Shown here in pieces: positions 16,676-24,718 of a stretch of DNA of 64,000 bases; position 1 is the stretch's first letter, and each line of letters starts with the position of its first letter. The stretch comes from Streptomonospora mangrovi (GTDB taxonomy: Bacteria > Actinomycetota > Actinomycetes > Streptosporangiales > Streptosporangiaceae). The notes beneath the pieces were generated by a model, which was given only the letters and a program-made list of their open reading frames with translations, did no database searches and was not told where the DNA came from. The position numbers were made by a program, and so were the translations under genes. Location: assembly GCF_027604915.1 (NCBI RefSeq), contig NZ_JAJAQC010000042.1, forward strand, positions 1-64,000, written 5' to 3'.

Positions 16676-16799
16676 ATTTCGTGATCTCCAACCATGAAAC
16701 CCCTGGTGCCGGACTCACGTACGTGCGTCCCGCCGTTCGTCCGTAATTTCTTCTTCACGAGCCGACGCGCCCGGTGTTACGTTCGTCACGCTCATGAGC

Positions 16800-16813
16800 G
16801 GGGAGCGCTCCCA
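16800..16813. promoter_or_regulatory. CelR-type operator upstream of the GH10 xylanase
   Basis: GGGGAGCGCTCCCA matches the CelR consensus at 13 of 14 positions and lies 37 bases before the GTG start. A TGTTAC element lies about 20 bases upstream, similar to that upstream of the GH6 gene. Confidence 0.85.
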
Positions 16814-16849
16814 CGTCACTGTCCGACGACCGCACCCGGAGGTGCAGCA

Positions 16850-18286
16850 GTGAGAGCAGATCGACGCGGCAGGCGCGGCACCGCGCGCCGCCCCCTCGGC
16901 CGCCTGGCCCGGCGGCTGCTGGGGGCGACGCTCGCGGCCGTCGCCGGCGTTGCGGTGCTGGCCCCCGCACCGGCCGCCAACGCCGACTCCCCGCTCCGCG
17001 TCCACGCGGAGGAGCAGGGGTTCGAGATCGGCGCCGCGCTCGCCGTCAACCACCTGAACAACGACAGCCAGTACCGCGCCATCGCGGCCCGCGAGTTCAA
17101 CGCCGCCACCCCCGAGAACGAGATGAAGTGGGACACCACCGAACCCTCGCGGGGCAACTTCCAGTTCGGCCCGGCCGACCAGTTCATGGACTTCGCCCAG
17201 GCCAACGACATGACGGTGCGCGGGCACACCCTGGTGTGGCACAGCCAGCTCCCCCCGTGGGTGGAGGACGGCAACTGGACCCAGTCCGAGCTGCGCACCG
17301 TCATGTACGACCACATCGACGCGGTCGCCGGGCGCTACCGCGGTGAGATCGCCTACTGGGACGTCGCCAACGAGATCTTCCTGGAGGACGGGTCGTGGCG
17401 GCCGTCGGTGTTCTACAACACCCTCGGCTCGGGCTTCGTGGCCGACGCGCTGCGCAGGACCGCCCAGGCCGACCCCAACGCCGAGCTGTGGCTGAACGAC
17501 TACAACATCGAGGGCATCAACGCCAAGAGCAACGCCTACTACGAACTGGCCCAGGACCTGCTGGCCCAGGGCGTGCCGCTCGACGGCATCGGCATCCAGG
17601 GCCACCTCATCAACGGGCAGCTCCCAAGCGGCATCCAGCAGAACATCCAGCGCTTCGCCGACCTCGGCCTGAAGGTGGCGATCACCGAGCTGGACGTGCG
17701 CATCCAGATGCCGGCCGACCAGAGCGAGCTGGCCCAGCAGGCGCGCGACTACACCACCGTCATGAACGCCTGCCTGGCGGTCGACGGCTGCGTGGCCGTG
17801 ACCGTCTGGGGCGTGTCCGACCAGTACTCCTGGGTGCCCGACGTGTTCCAGGGCTACGGCGCGCCACTGCTCTACAACAGCAATTACCAGGCCAAACCCG
17901 CCTACGACGCCGTGCACACCGCCCTGGGCGGCGACGACGGCGGCGGACCCACCGATCCGCCACCCGGCTCCTGCGCGGTCACCTACAACGTGGCCAACCA
18001 GTGGAACTCCGGGTTCACCGGAACGGTGTCCTTCACCCACAACGGCACCTCGCCGCTGAGCGGCTGGGAGCTGGAGTTCGACTTCCCCAACGGCCAGCGG
18101 GTGACCAGCGGCTGGTCGGGCCAGTGGGCGCAGTCGGGGTCCACCGTCACCGTCTCCAACGCGGCGTGGAACGGCACGGTCGCCGCGGGCGGCACCGTGA
18201 GCCTGGGCTTCAACGGCTCCCACACCGGCACCAACAACGAGCCGACCTCCTTCTCCCTCAACGGCCAGGAGTGCACGGTCTCCTGA
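16850..18286 (+). CDS. Secreted endo-1,4-beta-xylanase, GH10 with C-terminal CBM2
   Basis: A 478-residue protein from a GTG with GGAGG seven bases ahead. The signal peptide has an Arg-rich n-region and a hydrophobic core and ends near PAPAANA (residue about 45). The GH10 barrel spans about 50-360. NAATPENEMKWD and GHTLVWHSQLP are hallmark substrate-binding blocks. The acid/base Glu is E175 in WDVANE and the nucleophile is E280 in AITELDVR. A short Gly/Asp/Pro linker leads to a CBM2 (about 374-476) with a terminal Cys pair and conserved Trp residues for binding crystalline polysaccharide. It hydrolyses xylan outside the cell. The CelR-type box implies cellobiose-linked induction. Confidence 0.97.
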   Translation: MRADRRGRRGTARRPLGRLARRLLGATLAAVAGVAVLAPAPAANADSPLRVHAEEQGFEIGAALAVNHLNNDSQYRAIAAREFNAATPENEMKWDTTEPSRGNFQFGPADQFMDFAQANDMTVRGHTLVWHSQLPPWVEDGNWTQSELRTVMYDHIDAVAGRYRGEIAYWDVANEIFLEDGSWRPSVFYNTLGSGFVADALRRTAQADPNAELWLNDYNIEGINAKSNAYYELAQDLLAQGVPLDGIGIQGHLINGQLPSGIQQNIQRFADLGLKVAITELDVRIQMPADQSELAQQARDYTTVMNACLAVDGCVAVTVWGVSDQYSWVPDVFQGYGAPLLYNSNYQAKPAYDAVHTALGGDDGGGPTDPPPGSCAVTYNVANQWNSGFTGTVSFTHNGTSPLSGWELEFDFPNGQRVTSGWSGQWAQSGSTVTVSNAAWNGTVAAGGTVSLGFNGSHTGTNNEPTSFSLNGQECTVS

Positions 18287-18387
18287 CCTCCTGACTCCCG
18301 ACCCCCTCCGCCGCGCCGCAGGGCGGCGCGGTCGCCGCCGGTCCGGCCGACCGGCATCCCCCAGCTCGGCCGGCCCGGCGGCTTCGC

Positions 18388-18419
18388 GCGCCCCCTCCCC
18401 CTCACGGCGGAGGGGGCGC
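18388..18419 (+). terminator. Hairpin downstream of the xylanase gene
   Basis: GCGCCCCCTCC (18388-18398) pairs with GGAGGGGGCGC (18409-18419), an 11-bp perfect stem with a 10-base loop and no U-tract. Confidence 0.6.
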
Positions 18420-18506
18420 CTTGGCGTACCCCCCGGCGCCGCCGGAGGCACCTGAGGCACCGGCGCGGCCGGGTTTCAGCCCGGCCCGCGCTGGTAGTGC
18501 GCTGAC

Positions 18507-19028
18507 ATGGGGGTATCGGCAAGGCGCGGCCGGTGGCGGGCAATGTTCGCCAAGTCGGCCGCCGGGCCGTCCGCCCGGCTGGCCGTCGGCCTGGCCGCCG
18601 GGCTCGCCGTCGCGGCGGCCGCCGCCGGGTGCGTGCCCGGTCCCGCGCTGACCGCCGAGGGCTACCACCGCCACGTCGAGCAGAGCGCCACCGCGCTGCT
18701 GTCAGCCGTGCGCACCGGGACGCTCGCCGCCCGGCTCGCCGAGGAGGGCCGCGCCTTCGGCCCGGCCCTGGACACCGCCGTGAGCGGGGCCGAGGACGAC
18801 GCCCGCTCGGTCGCCGACACCTTCGCCTCCCGCCAGCCGCCCACCCCCGGCGAGGACGCCGTGCGCGACCGGCTGACCGGGCTCGCCGACAACGCCGGCG
18901 ACGGCCTGGGCGACCTGCGGATCGCCCTGCGGCGCGGCGACGACGCGACCGCGCGGCAAGCCGCCGGCGACCTCGCCGACACCGCCCAGAGCCTGGAGGC
19001 GGTCCTGGCGGCCGAGGCGCGGCGATGA
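18507..19028 (+). CDS. Predicted lipoprotein upstream of an Nramp-like transporter
   Basis: A 173-residue protein whose hydrophobic N-terminus ends in AVAAAAAGC, a lipobox with Cys at about residue 42. The mature part is helical and Ala/Arg/Glu-rich (residues 50-170), without a known domain. The ATG at 18507 lies six bases after TAGTGC, a leaderless layout seen elsewhere in the window; the ATG at 18543 is an alternative. It overlaps the transporter start by four bases (ATGA), so the two are translationally coupled. It may be an extracytoplasmic partner of the transporter, which is inference. Confidence 0.75.
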   Translation: MGVSARRGRWRAMFAKSAAGPSARLAVGLAAGLAVAAAAAGCVPGPALTAEGYHRHVEQSATALLSAVRTGTLAARLAEEGRAFGPALDTAVSGAEDDARSVADTFASRQPPTPGEDAVRDRLTGLADNAGDGLGDLRIALRRGDDATARQAAGDLADTAQSLEAVLAAEARR

Positions 19029-20254
19029 AGCGCGTCCTGGCCTTCACCCTCGGCTTCCTCACCGCCATCGGCGGGTTCCTGGACGTCGGCGACCTGGTGG
19101 CCAACTCCCTGGTCGGCGCCCGGTTCGGGATGTCGCTGGCGTGGGTGCTGCCGGTGGGGGTCGTGGGGGCCGCCCTGTTCACCGAGATGTCGGCGCGGGT
19201 GTCGGCCATCAGCGGCCGGGCGACGTTCGACCTGGTGCGCGAGCGGATGGGCGCCCGCGCCGGGCTGGCCAACCTGCTCGCCTCCTACACCATCACCCTG
19301 CTCACCCTCGCCGCGGAGATCGGTGGCGTCGCGCTGGCCCTGGAGATCGCCACCAGCGTGCACTACCTGCTGTGGGTGCCGGTGGTGCTGGTGCTGGTGT
19401 GGATCGTGCTGTGGCGGCTGCCGTTCCAGGCGATGGAGCAGACCTACGGGCTGCTGGGGCTGGCCCTGGTGGCGTTCGGCGTGGCCCTGTGGCAGTTGGG
19501 CCCCGACTGGGGCGCCCTGCTCGGCGGCGCGCTGCACCCGGCGCCGCCGCCCGGCGAGGACTGGCCGACCTGGTGGTACTACGCCATCGCCGTGTTCGGC
19601 GCGGCCATGACGCCCTACACCGTGCTGTTCTTCTCCTCCAGCGGCGTGGAGGAGGGCTGGACGAAGAAGGACCTCGGCCAGGCACGGACCAACGTGTTCA
19701 TCGGCTTCCCGCTGGGCGGCCTGCTGGCGCTGGCGGTGATGGCGTGCGCGGCGGTGGTGTTCATGCCGGCCGCGATCCAGGTGGAGCACCTGTCGCAGGT
19801 GGCCCTGCCGGTGGCCGCCGGCCTGGGGCGGATCGGCCTGGCCGTGGTGATCGTGGGGCTGTTCGCCGCGACGTTCGGCGCCGCGCTGGAGGCCGCGCTC
19901 GCCGCCGGCTACAGCGTCTCGCAGTACTTCGGCTGGGCGTGGGGCAAGGCCCGCGCGCCGGCGAGCGCGCCCCGGTTCCACTCCGCGGTGCTGCTGACCC
20001 TGCTGCTGGGCACGGCGGTGATCCTGACCTCGCTGGACCCGATCAAGGTCACCGAGTACAGCATCGTGCTGTCGGCCGCCGCGCTGCCGCTGACCTACCT
20101 GCCGATCCTCATCGTCGCCAACGACCGCGACTACCTGGGCGAACACGTCAACTCCCGGGTCACCAACGCGCTGGCCACCGGGTACCTCGTGCTGGTGCTC
20201 GTGGTCTCGGTGGCGACCCTTCCACTGATGGTCTACACGAAGGCGGGGCAGTAG
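19025..20254 (+). CDS. Nramp-like divalent metal transporter (divergent)
   Basis: A 409-residue protein with about 11 hydrophobic segments. GGFLDVGDLVANSLVGARFG in the first segment corresponds to the DPGN region of Nramp, but reads DVGD. The sixth-segment region (FGAAMTPYTVLFFSSS) lacks the canonical MPH. It therefore belongs with Nramp-related carriers whose metal site differs from Mn/Fe transporters. The substrate is uncertain and could be another divalent ion such as Mg. It follows a lipoprotein gene with a 4-base overlap and precedes two PRC-barrel genes. Confidence 0.8.
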   Translation: MKRVLAFTLGFLTAIGGFLDVGDLVANSLVGARFGMSLAWVLPVGVVGAALFTEMSARVSAISGRATFDLVRERMGARAGLANLLASYTITLLTLAAEIGGVALALEIATSVHYLLWVPVVLVLVWIVLWRLPFQAMEQTYGLLGLALVAFGVALWQLGPDWGALLGGALHPAPPPGEDWPTWWYYAIAVFGAAMTPYTVLFFSSSGVEEGWTKKDLGQARTNVFIGFPLGGLLALAVMACAAVVFMPAAIQVEHLSQVALPVAAGLGRIGLAVVIVGLFAATFGAALEAALAAGYSVSQYFGWAWGKARAPASAPRFHSAVLLTLLLGTAVILTSLDPIKVTEYSIVLSAAALPLTYLPILIVANDRDYLGEHVNSRVTNALATGYLVLVLVVSVATLPLMVYTKAGQ

Positions 20255-20256
20255 CC

Positions 20257-20664
20257 GTGCCGGACCCGGACACGACCGTGGAGGTGCTGCGCCTCGGCTT
20301 CGCGGCGCTGGACCGCCAGATCTACGACAGCGACGACCGCCCGGTGGGCAAGGTCGACGACATCGAACTGGCGTGGGGCGAGGCCGACACCGCCCCGCGC
20401 GTCTCGGCGGTGCTGACCGACACCGCCGCCCTGGGGCCGCGGCTGTCGGGCCGGCTGGGCCGGGCGTGGGCGGCGTTCCTGCGCCGGGCGGGCGCCGGCG
20501 GCGGACCGGTGCGGATCCCCATCGGCTCGGTCGTGGAGTTCCGCCCGGCCACGCGGCTGTCCATGCGCGCGCCCGCGCGCGTGTGGGCGGCCGAGGACTG
20601 GCTGCGCGAGCACGTCATCGGACGCATCCCGGGGGCCGGCCGTGCCGACGATCCTGGTCAGTGA
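20257..20664 (+). CDS. PRC-barrel-like protein
   Basis: A 135-residue protein starting at GTG 20257, two bases after the transporter stop. QIYDSDDRPVGKVDDIELAW is the beta-barrel signature of PRC domains (metal- or RNA-associated small barrels). IPIGSVVEFRPATRLSM forms the later strand, and the tail is helical. It overlaps the next gene by 23 bases. Linkage to the Nramp-like transporter suggests a cytoplasmic regulatory role, but no function is proven. Confidence 0.75.
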   Translation: MPDPDTTVEVLRLGFAALDRQIYDSDDRPVGKVDDIELAWGEADTAPRVSAVLTDTAALGPRLSGRLGRAWAAFLRRAGAGGGPVRIPIGSVVEFRPATRLSMRAPARVWAAEDWLREHVIGRIPGAGRADDPGQ

Positions 20665-20977
20665 CCTGCTGGGCCGCGAGGTCCGCGACAGCCGCGGCAC
20701 CGCGCTGGGCCGCGTGCAGGACGTGGTCGTGCGCCGCACCGCCGACGGCGGCTACGAGGTGGTGGGGCTGGTCACCGGCCGCAGTTCGGTGGCCGGCCGG
20801 TGGGGGTACGGCGGCTCGCTGGCGCCGCCCCCGCTGCTGCGCGCCGTGCTGCGCCGGCTGCGCGCACACGAGCGCTACCTGCGGTGGGACCACATCGCCG
20901 AACTGGGCGAGACGGTGCGCACCTCGGTGCCGGGCGAGCGGTTGGGGCGGCGGTGGAGCGACGTCGACCCCGCGTGA
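20642..20977 (+). CDS. PRC-barrel domain protein
   Basis: A 111-residue protein from the GTG at 20642, inside the end of the previous gene. VSDLLGREVRDSRGTALGRVQDVVVRR is a clear PRC-barrel motif, and RWDHIAELGETVRTSVPGE closes it. It is the last member of the lipoprotein, Nramp-like and PRC, PRC cluster, in which every junction overlaps or nearly does. Two adjacent PRC proteins after a transporter is a recurrent actinobacterial layout. The role is unknown. Confidence 0.8.
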   Translation: MPTILVSDLLGREVRDSRGTALGRVQDVVVRRTADGGYEVVGLVTGRSSVAGRWGYGGSLAPPPLLRAVLRRLRAHERYLRWDHIAELGETVRTSVPGERLGRRWSDVDPA

Positions 20978-21077
20978 GCGCGACGGCCTGCCGCAGGTGC
21001 CTCTGCCAGAGGTGTCGCAGGTCAGGGTCGGGGTAGCGGCCCGGGGTCCGGAAAACCATCGCTGTAAGGGAGGCACC

Positions 21078-21572
21078 ATGCGCCTCAAAGAGCCCAGGGA
21101 CCTGCTCCTGTACGAGCTTTCGGCCATCTACGCCGGTGAGAAGGCGATCGCCGACATGCTCAAGGAGGTGGCCGGCGACGTCGACGACGACAACCTCGCC
21201 AAGATGCTCAAGACCCACCAGCGCGAGACCAAGGACCAGGCCAAGATCCTGGACACCTGTTTCAAGCACCTCGGCGAGACGCCGATGGACGTCCCCTGCG
21301 GCGTGATCGACGCCATCCGCCAGGAGTACCGGGAGTTCACGGCGAACAAGCCCGCGCCGCAGGTGCTGACCATGTTCGCGCTGGGCGGTGCGCTGAAGGT
21401 CGAGCACTTCGAGATCGCCACCTACCGGGGGCTGGTCGACAAGGCGATGATGATGGGCGACACCGAACTCGCCCAGAACCTCACGACCATCCTGCACCAG
21501 GAGGAGGAGACCGCCGGCAAACTGGAGCGCTGCGCCAGCGAGCTGGACCACAAGGTGCTCGCGCCGGCCTGA
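21078..21572 (+). CDS. DUF892 (YciE/YciF-like) ferritin-like protein
   Basis: A 164-residue all-helical protein; GGGAGG precedes the ATG at 21078. Conserved Glu/His positions of the ferritin-like four-helix bundle appear in LYELSAIYAGEKAIADML, THQRETKDQ, LKVEHFEIATYR and ILHQEEETAGKLE. DUF892 members bind di-iron or dimerise and are induced by stress. The gene is separated by 100 bases from the PRC cluster and may have its own promoter. Confidence 0.9.
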   Translation: MRLKEPRDLLLYELSAIYAGEKAIADMLKEVAGDVDDDNLAKMLKTHQRETKDQAKILDTCFKHLGETPMDVPCGVIDAIRQEYREFTANKPAPQVLTMFALGGALKVEHFEIATYRGLVDKAMMMGDTELAQNLTTILHQEEETAGKLERCASELDHKVLAPA

Positions 21573-21679
21573 GGCGGACCGGCTCGGCCCGGCTCCGCCG
21601 TACCCGCACCCGCGTCCGCCGCCGGGCGCGGGTGCGCGCGTCTCGCGGCCGGTGCGCCCGGCCCGCCCGGCCCGTCGGC

Positions 21680-22588
21680 TCAGCCCGCCAGCGGCCGGAT
21701 GGCCGCCACGATCTGGTCGCGCGCCCGCCGCCCCTCGGGGATGCGGTAGAGCGGGTAGGCGTGCAGTTGGTCGGGCGCCTCGTGGAAGTCGACCTCGACC
21801 CCGGCCTCGCGGGCGAGGCGGGCGAACCGGTGGGCGTCGGCGTTGAGGGTGTCGCGGGTGCCGCTGTAGAGCGAGACCGGCGGCAGCCCGGCCATCTTTC
21901 CGTTGATGGGGCTGACGGCGGGGTCGTCCGTCGGCAGGTGGTGCGCCCAGACCCGGCCGGCGAACCGCAGCGCCGGGCGCGACAGTTCGGGGTCGCCCTG
22001 CTCGGCGGTGATGGTCTGGGGGTCCTCCATGGTGACGTCCAGCCACGGCGCGATGAGCACCAGCCGGTCGGGGCCGCGCGTGCGGTCGGGATCGTCGCGC
22101 AGCCGCTGCGCGGCGGCCAGCGCCAGCCCGCCGCCCGCGGAGTCGCCGGCGAACACCACGCCGTGCGGCGCGGCCTCGGCGATGTCGCCCGCCAACTTGG
22201 TGACCTCGGGGACGACCCGGGCGGCGTTGCCGGCCGGCGCCAGGGTGTAGACGGGCACGGTCACCCGCGCCCGCAGTTCGTCGACCAGTTGCTGGACCAT
22301 GCGCCAGTGCATGCCGCTGATCTCGTCCACGTAGGCGCCGCCGTGGATGAACAGCACGTCCACGGCCGGCTCGCCCCGGCTGGGGGCCACGGTGTAGCAC
22401 GGCCAGCCGTAGTCGAAGTCCATGTCGACCCGGGTGGCGCGGGTGAGGCGGCGCGGCGGCGCATAGGAGGCCGGCTTGACGTAGTTGTCCTCGATCTTGC
22501 GCCGCACGGTGGCGGGGTCGCGGTACTCGACCCGCTCGCCGATCACCGACGCCGTCATCAGCAGCAGCCGGCTCCGCAGACTCGGCAT
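21680..22588 (-). CDS. Alpha/beta hydrolase (hormone-sensitive lipase family)
   Basis: A 302-residue cytoplasmic hydrolase. HGGAYVDE is the HGG oxyanion motif of the HSL family and GDSAGGGLAL holds the nucleophile Ser. The acid is probably in SGTRDTLNADA and the His in DQLHAYPL. The family cleaves carboxyl esters of short acyl chains or lactones. The substrate is unknown. It is a single gene, with a long GC-rich gap before the MarR gene. Confidence 0.9.
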   Translation of the reverse strand: MPSLRSRLLLMTASVIGERVEYRDPATVRRKIEDNYVKPASYAPPRRLTRATRVDMDFDYGWPCYTVAPSRGEPAVDVLFIHGGAYVDEISGMHWRMVQQLVDELRARVTVPVYTLAPAGNAARVVPEVTKLAGDIAEAAPHGVVFAGDSAGGGLALAAAQRLRDDPDRTRGPDRLVLIAPWLDVTMEDPQTITAEQGDPELSRPALRFAGRVWAHHLPTDDPAVSPINGKMAGLPPVSLYSGTRDTLNADAHRFARLAREAGVEVDFHEAPDQLHAYPLYRIPEGRRARDQIVAAIRPLAG

Positions 22589-22800
22589 GGGTCCTCCCGT
22601 CCGTCCTCGGCTCCGCTCACGCGGGAGCGCTCGCTCCCCCTTCCTCTGCCCGTCTGGCCGCGCGCATCACGTCGGCGGGCGGGTCCGAAGGCGCTGACCT
22701 GCGCGGACACCGCTGCGGGAGCCGGTCGCGGCCGGGGCGCGGCACGGCGGCGCCGCCGGACCGCGCGGGGGCCGGCCGCGACCGGCCGCGCGGGCACGCG

Positions 22801-23343
22801 CTAGTCGGCGGCGGGCTCGGGGGAGGGCGCGGGGGCGTGCGCGCCGCCGGGCGGCAGGCGCTCCAGTTCGGCCAGGACGGCGGCCAGGTCGGCGACCCGC
22901 TCGGGGGGCAGGTGGGACAGCGGCGAGCGCTCCGCCAGCCCGGCGCCGATGGCGGCGAGGACCTCGCGGCCGCGCGGGGTGGGCGTGGTCAGCCGGACCC
23001 GCTTGTCCGAGCGCGAGGCGCGGCGCACCACCAGGCCGCGCGCCTCCAGGTCGCGGGTCAGCGCCGAGACCACCGAGGGCGTGCAGCCCAGTTGGCGGGA
23101 CAGTCCGCCCTGGGTGGGTCCGCCGCTGAGGGCGCGCAGGGCCCGCGCCTGGAGCGCGCTCAGCCCGTGCTCCTGGGCGAGGTCGGTCAGCAGGCCGTTG
23201 AGGCGCTCGGCCGCGCGCAGCAGGGCCTCGCCGGCGTCGCGGGCGGTGGGGCCGGCCGAGCCGGGCGGCGCGGGCGCCGGCTGGGGCGTCGCCGCCGTCG
23301 ACGCGGGCGTCCGGGGCGCGGGGGTGCCCGCCGCGCGCGTCAC
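22801..23343 (-). CDS. MarR family transcriptional regulator
   Basis: A 180-residue regulator whose GTG start at 23343 overlaps the stop of the upstream esterase gene (GTGA), indicating translational coupling. The winged helix lies at about residues 60-130: LSRQLGCTPSVVSALTRDLEARGLVVRRASRSDKRVRLTT split into recognition helix and wing (SDKRV). The N-terminus is Pro/Ala-rich and disordered. As it is coupled to the Fes-like esterase, it may respond to siderophore or aromatic ligands. That is inference. Confidence 0.9.
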   Translation of the reverse strand: MTRAAGTPAPRTPASTAATPQPAPAPPGSAGPTARDAGEALLRAAERLNGLLTDLAQEHGLSALQARALRALSGGPTQGGLSRQLGCTPSVVSALTRDLEARGLVVRRASRSDKRVRLTTPTPRGREVLAAIGAGLAERSPLSHLPPERVADLAAVLAELERLPPGGAHAPAPSPEPAAD

Positions 23344-24692
23344 CGGGGCCAGTCCGCGGTGACGCGGGCGAGCGCCGCCGGCAGGCCGGCCTGCCAGCAG
23401 GCGCGGTCGTGGCCGCCGTTGAACTCCGCGTAGTCCAAGGCGGCACCGCGCTCCTCCAGCAGCGCCCGCAGCCGGCGGGTGGGGCCGAGCAGGGTCCACT
23501 CGTGCAGGCCGACGCTGAGGTGGAGGCGTTCGGGCAGTTCGGGCGCCTCGGCGAGCAGGCGCAGCATGAGTTCGGACCCGGGTGCCTCGCCCTCGGCGGT
23601 GGGCGCGTTGGGCCACCACAGCGAGCCCGACTGCGACAGCGCCCGCCCGATCCGGCCGGGCGCGGTGTGGGCGGCGAACAGCGCGGTCAGGCCGCCGAGG
23701 CTCTGCCCGGCCACCACCGTGCGCGCTGGGTCGGCGGTCGCGCCGTGCTCGCGGCGCAGCAGCGGCAGCAGCGTCGCGGTGAGGAAGTCCACGAACGGCG
23801 GGTGGCAGCCGAGTTCGCGCACGCGGGTGGCGAAGTCGAGGGAGGGCACCAGCGCCACCAGCAGGGGCGCCAGTTCGCGCGCGGCGACCATGCGGTCCAC
23901 CTCGGCCAGGAACGGGGTCGGGCGCCAGTCCTGGCCGTCGAGCAGCACGAGCACCGGCCACCCGCCGGGCTCGGGCGGCGCGCCCGGCGGCGTGTACACC
24001 GCGACCTCGCGGGTGTTGCCGAGGCCGGTGCTCGCGACCTGGTGGAGGCGCACCCGCTCGGGCGGCACCTCGCCGCCGCGCGGGCCGGCGGGGGCCTCGG
24101 GCAGCGCCACCACCGACCAGGCGGCGTCCAGGCGCTCGCGGGCCAGCGGGTCGGGGCGGGAGTGCGCGAGCGCGTCGAACCAGCGGGCGATGGCGGGGGC
24201 GTCGGCGGGGTCGGCCGCCGCCAGGGCGCGCGAGCGGCGCACCGCCAGCATGGGGTCGGCGGGTCCGGGGGGCGCGGCGCCGGGGTCGGCCGGGACGGGG
24301 GCGACGGCGTAGGAGCACCGCCAGTCGGCGCGCATCCGGTAGGTGAGGTGCCAGAGGTCGGTGCCGGGCACCCGCGCCATGCGGTTGCGCTCGTAGGACT
24401 CCGCGTCGGCACTGCGGTCGGCGACCAGCACGACGTCGGCCAGGCCGGCGCCGCGCCACAGGAAGGTGACCAGCCGCTCGGCGGGGTCGGCGGCCGGTTC
24501 GACCACGGGCGTGCCCTCGGCGCGTACCCGCCGCCAGAACGCCTCGACGGCCGCCGGCCCCTGTGCGGCGGCGCGTTCGGCGGCGGCCACCACGGGCGCA
24601 TGGTCGCGCGGGAAGGGCGGCCGGGGCGGGCGGCCCTTGGGGGGCACGCCGGTGACCTGGGGTTTGCGGGCTGCGGGTGACGTCTGCGGCAT
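23340..24692 (-). CDS. Enterochelin esterase-like siderophore hydrolase (Fes type)
   Basis: A 450-residue two-domain enzyme. The N-terminal beta-sandwich (VTFLWRGAGLADVVLVAD, RVPGTDLWHLTYRM, YAVAP) precedes an esterase domain. The nucleophile lies in VVAGQSLGGLTALFA, the acid region in HEWTLLGPTRRL, and the His in NGGHDRACW. Fes-type enzymes cleave trilactone ferri-siderophores such as enterobactin in the cytoplasm to release iron. A second ATG at 24704 is possible. The gene diverges from the binding lipoprotein across about 30 bases and is coupled to a MarR gene. Confidence 0.9.
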   Translation of the reverse strand: MPQTSPAARKPQVTGVPPKGRPPRPPFPRDHAPVVAAAERAAAQGPAAVEAFWRRVRAEGTPVVEPAADPAERLVTFLWRGAGLADVVLVADRSADAESYERNRMARVPGTDLWHLTYRMRADWRCSYAVAPVPADPGAAPPGPADPMLAVRRSRALAAADPADAPAIARWFDALAHSRPDPLARERLDAAWSVVALPEAPAGPRGGEVPPERVRLHQVASTGLGNTREVAVYTPPGAPPEPGGWPVLVLLDGQDWRPTPFLAEVDRMVAARELAPLLVALVPSLDFATRVRELGCHPPFVDFLTATLLPLLRREHGATADPARTVVAGQSLGGLTALFAAHTAPGRIGRALSQSGSLWWPNAPTAEGEAPGSELMLRLLAEAPELPERLHLSVGLHEWTLLGPTRRLRALLEERGAALDYAEFNGGHDRACWQAGLPAALARVTADWPR

Positions 24693-24718
24693 TGACAGGA
24701 GCATAGGCGGACATAACA

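Larger units (their letters stand above)
16378..16849. other. Low-GC intergenic region before the xylanase gene
   Basis: 472 bases holding a terminator (16423-16453), a conspicuously AT-richer stretch (about 16455-16760) with inverted and repeated CCGATA/TATCGG motifs, and the CelR box. I see no convincing gene; frames through it lack family features and start context. Confidence 0.7.

Noticed and set aside
22621-22634. Fourth CelR box upstream of the HSL-family hydrolase (GGGAGCGCTC at 22623-22632)
   Set aside because: Only 11 of 14 positions match and the right arm is broken (GCT instead of CCA); GC-rich DNA gives such partial matches by chance.
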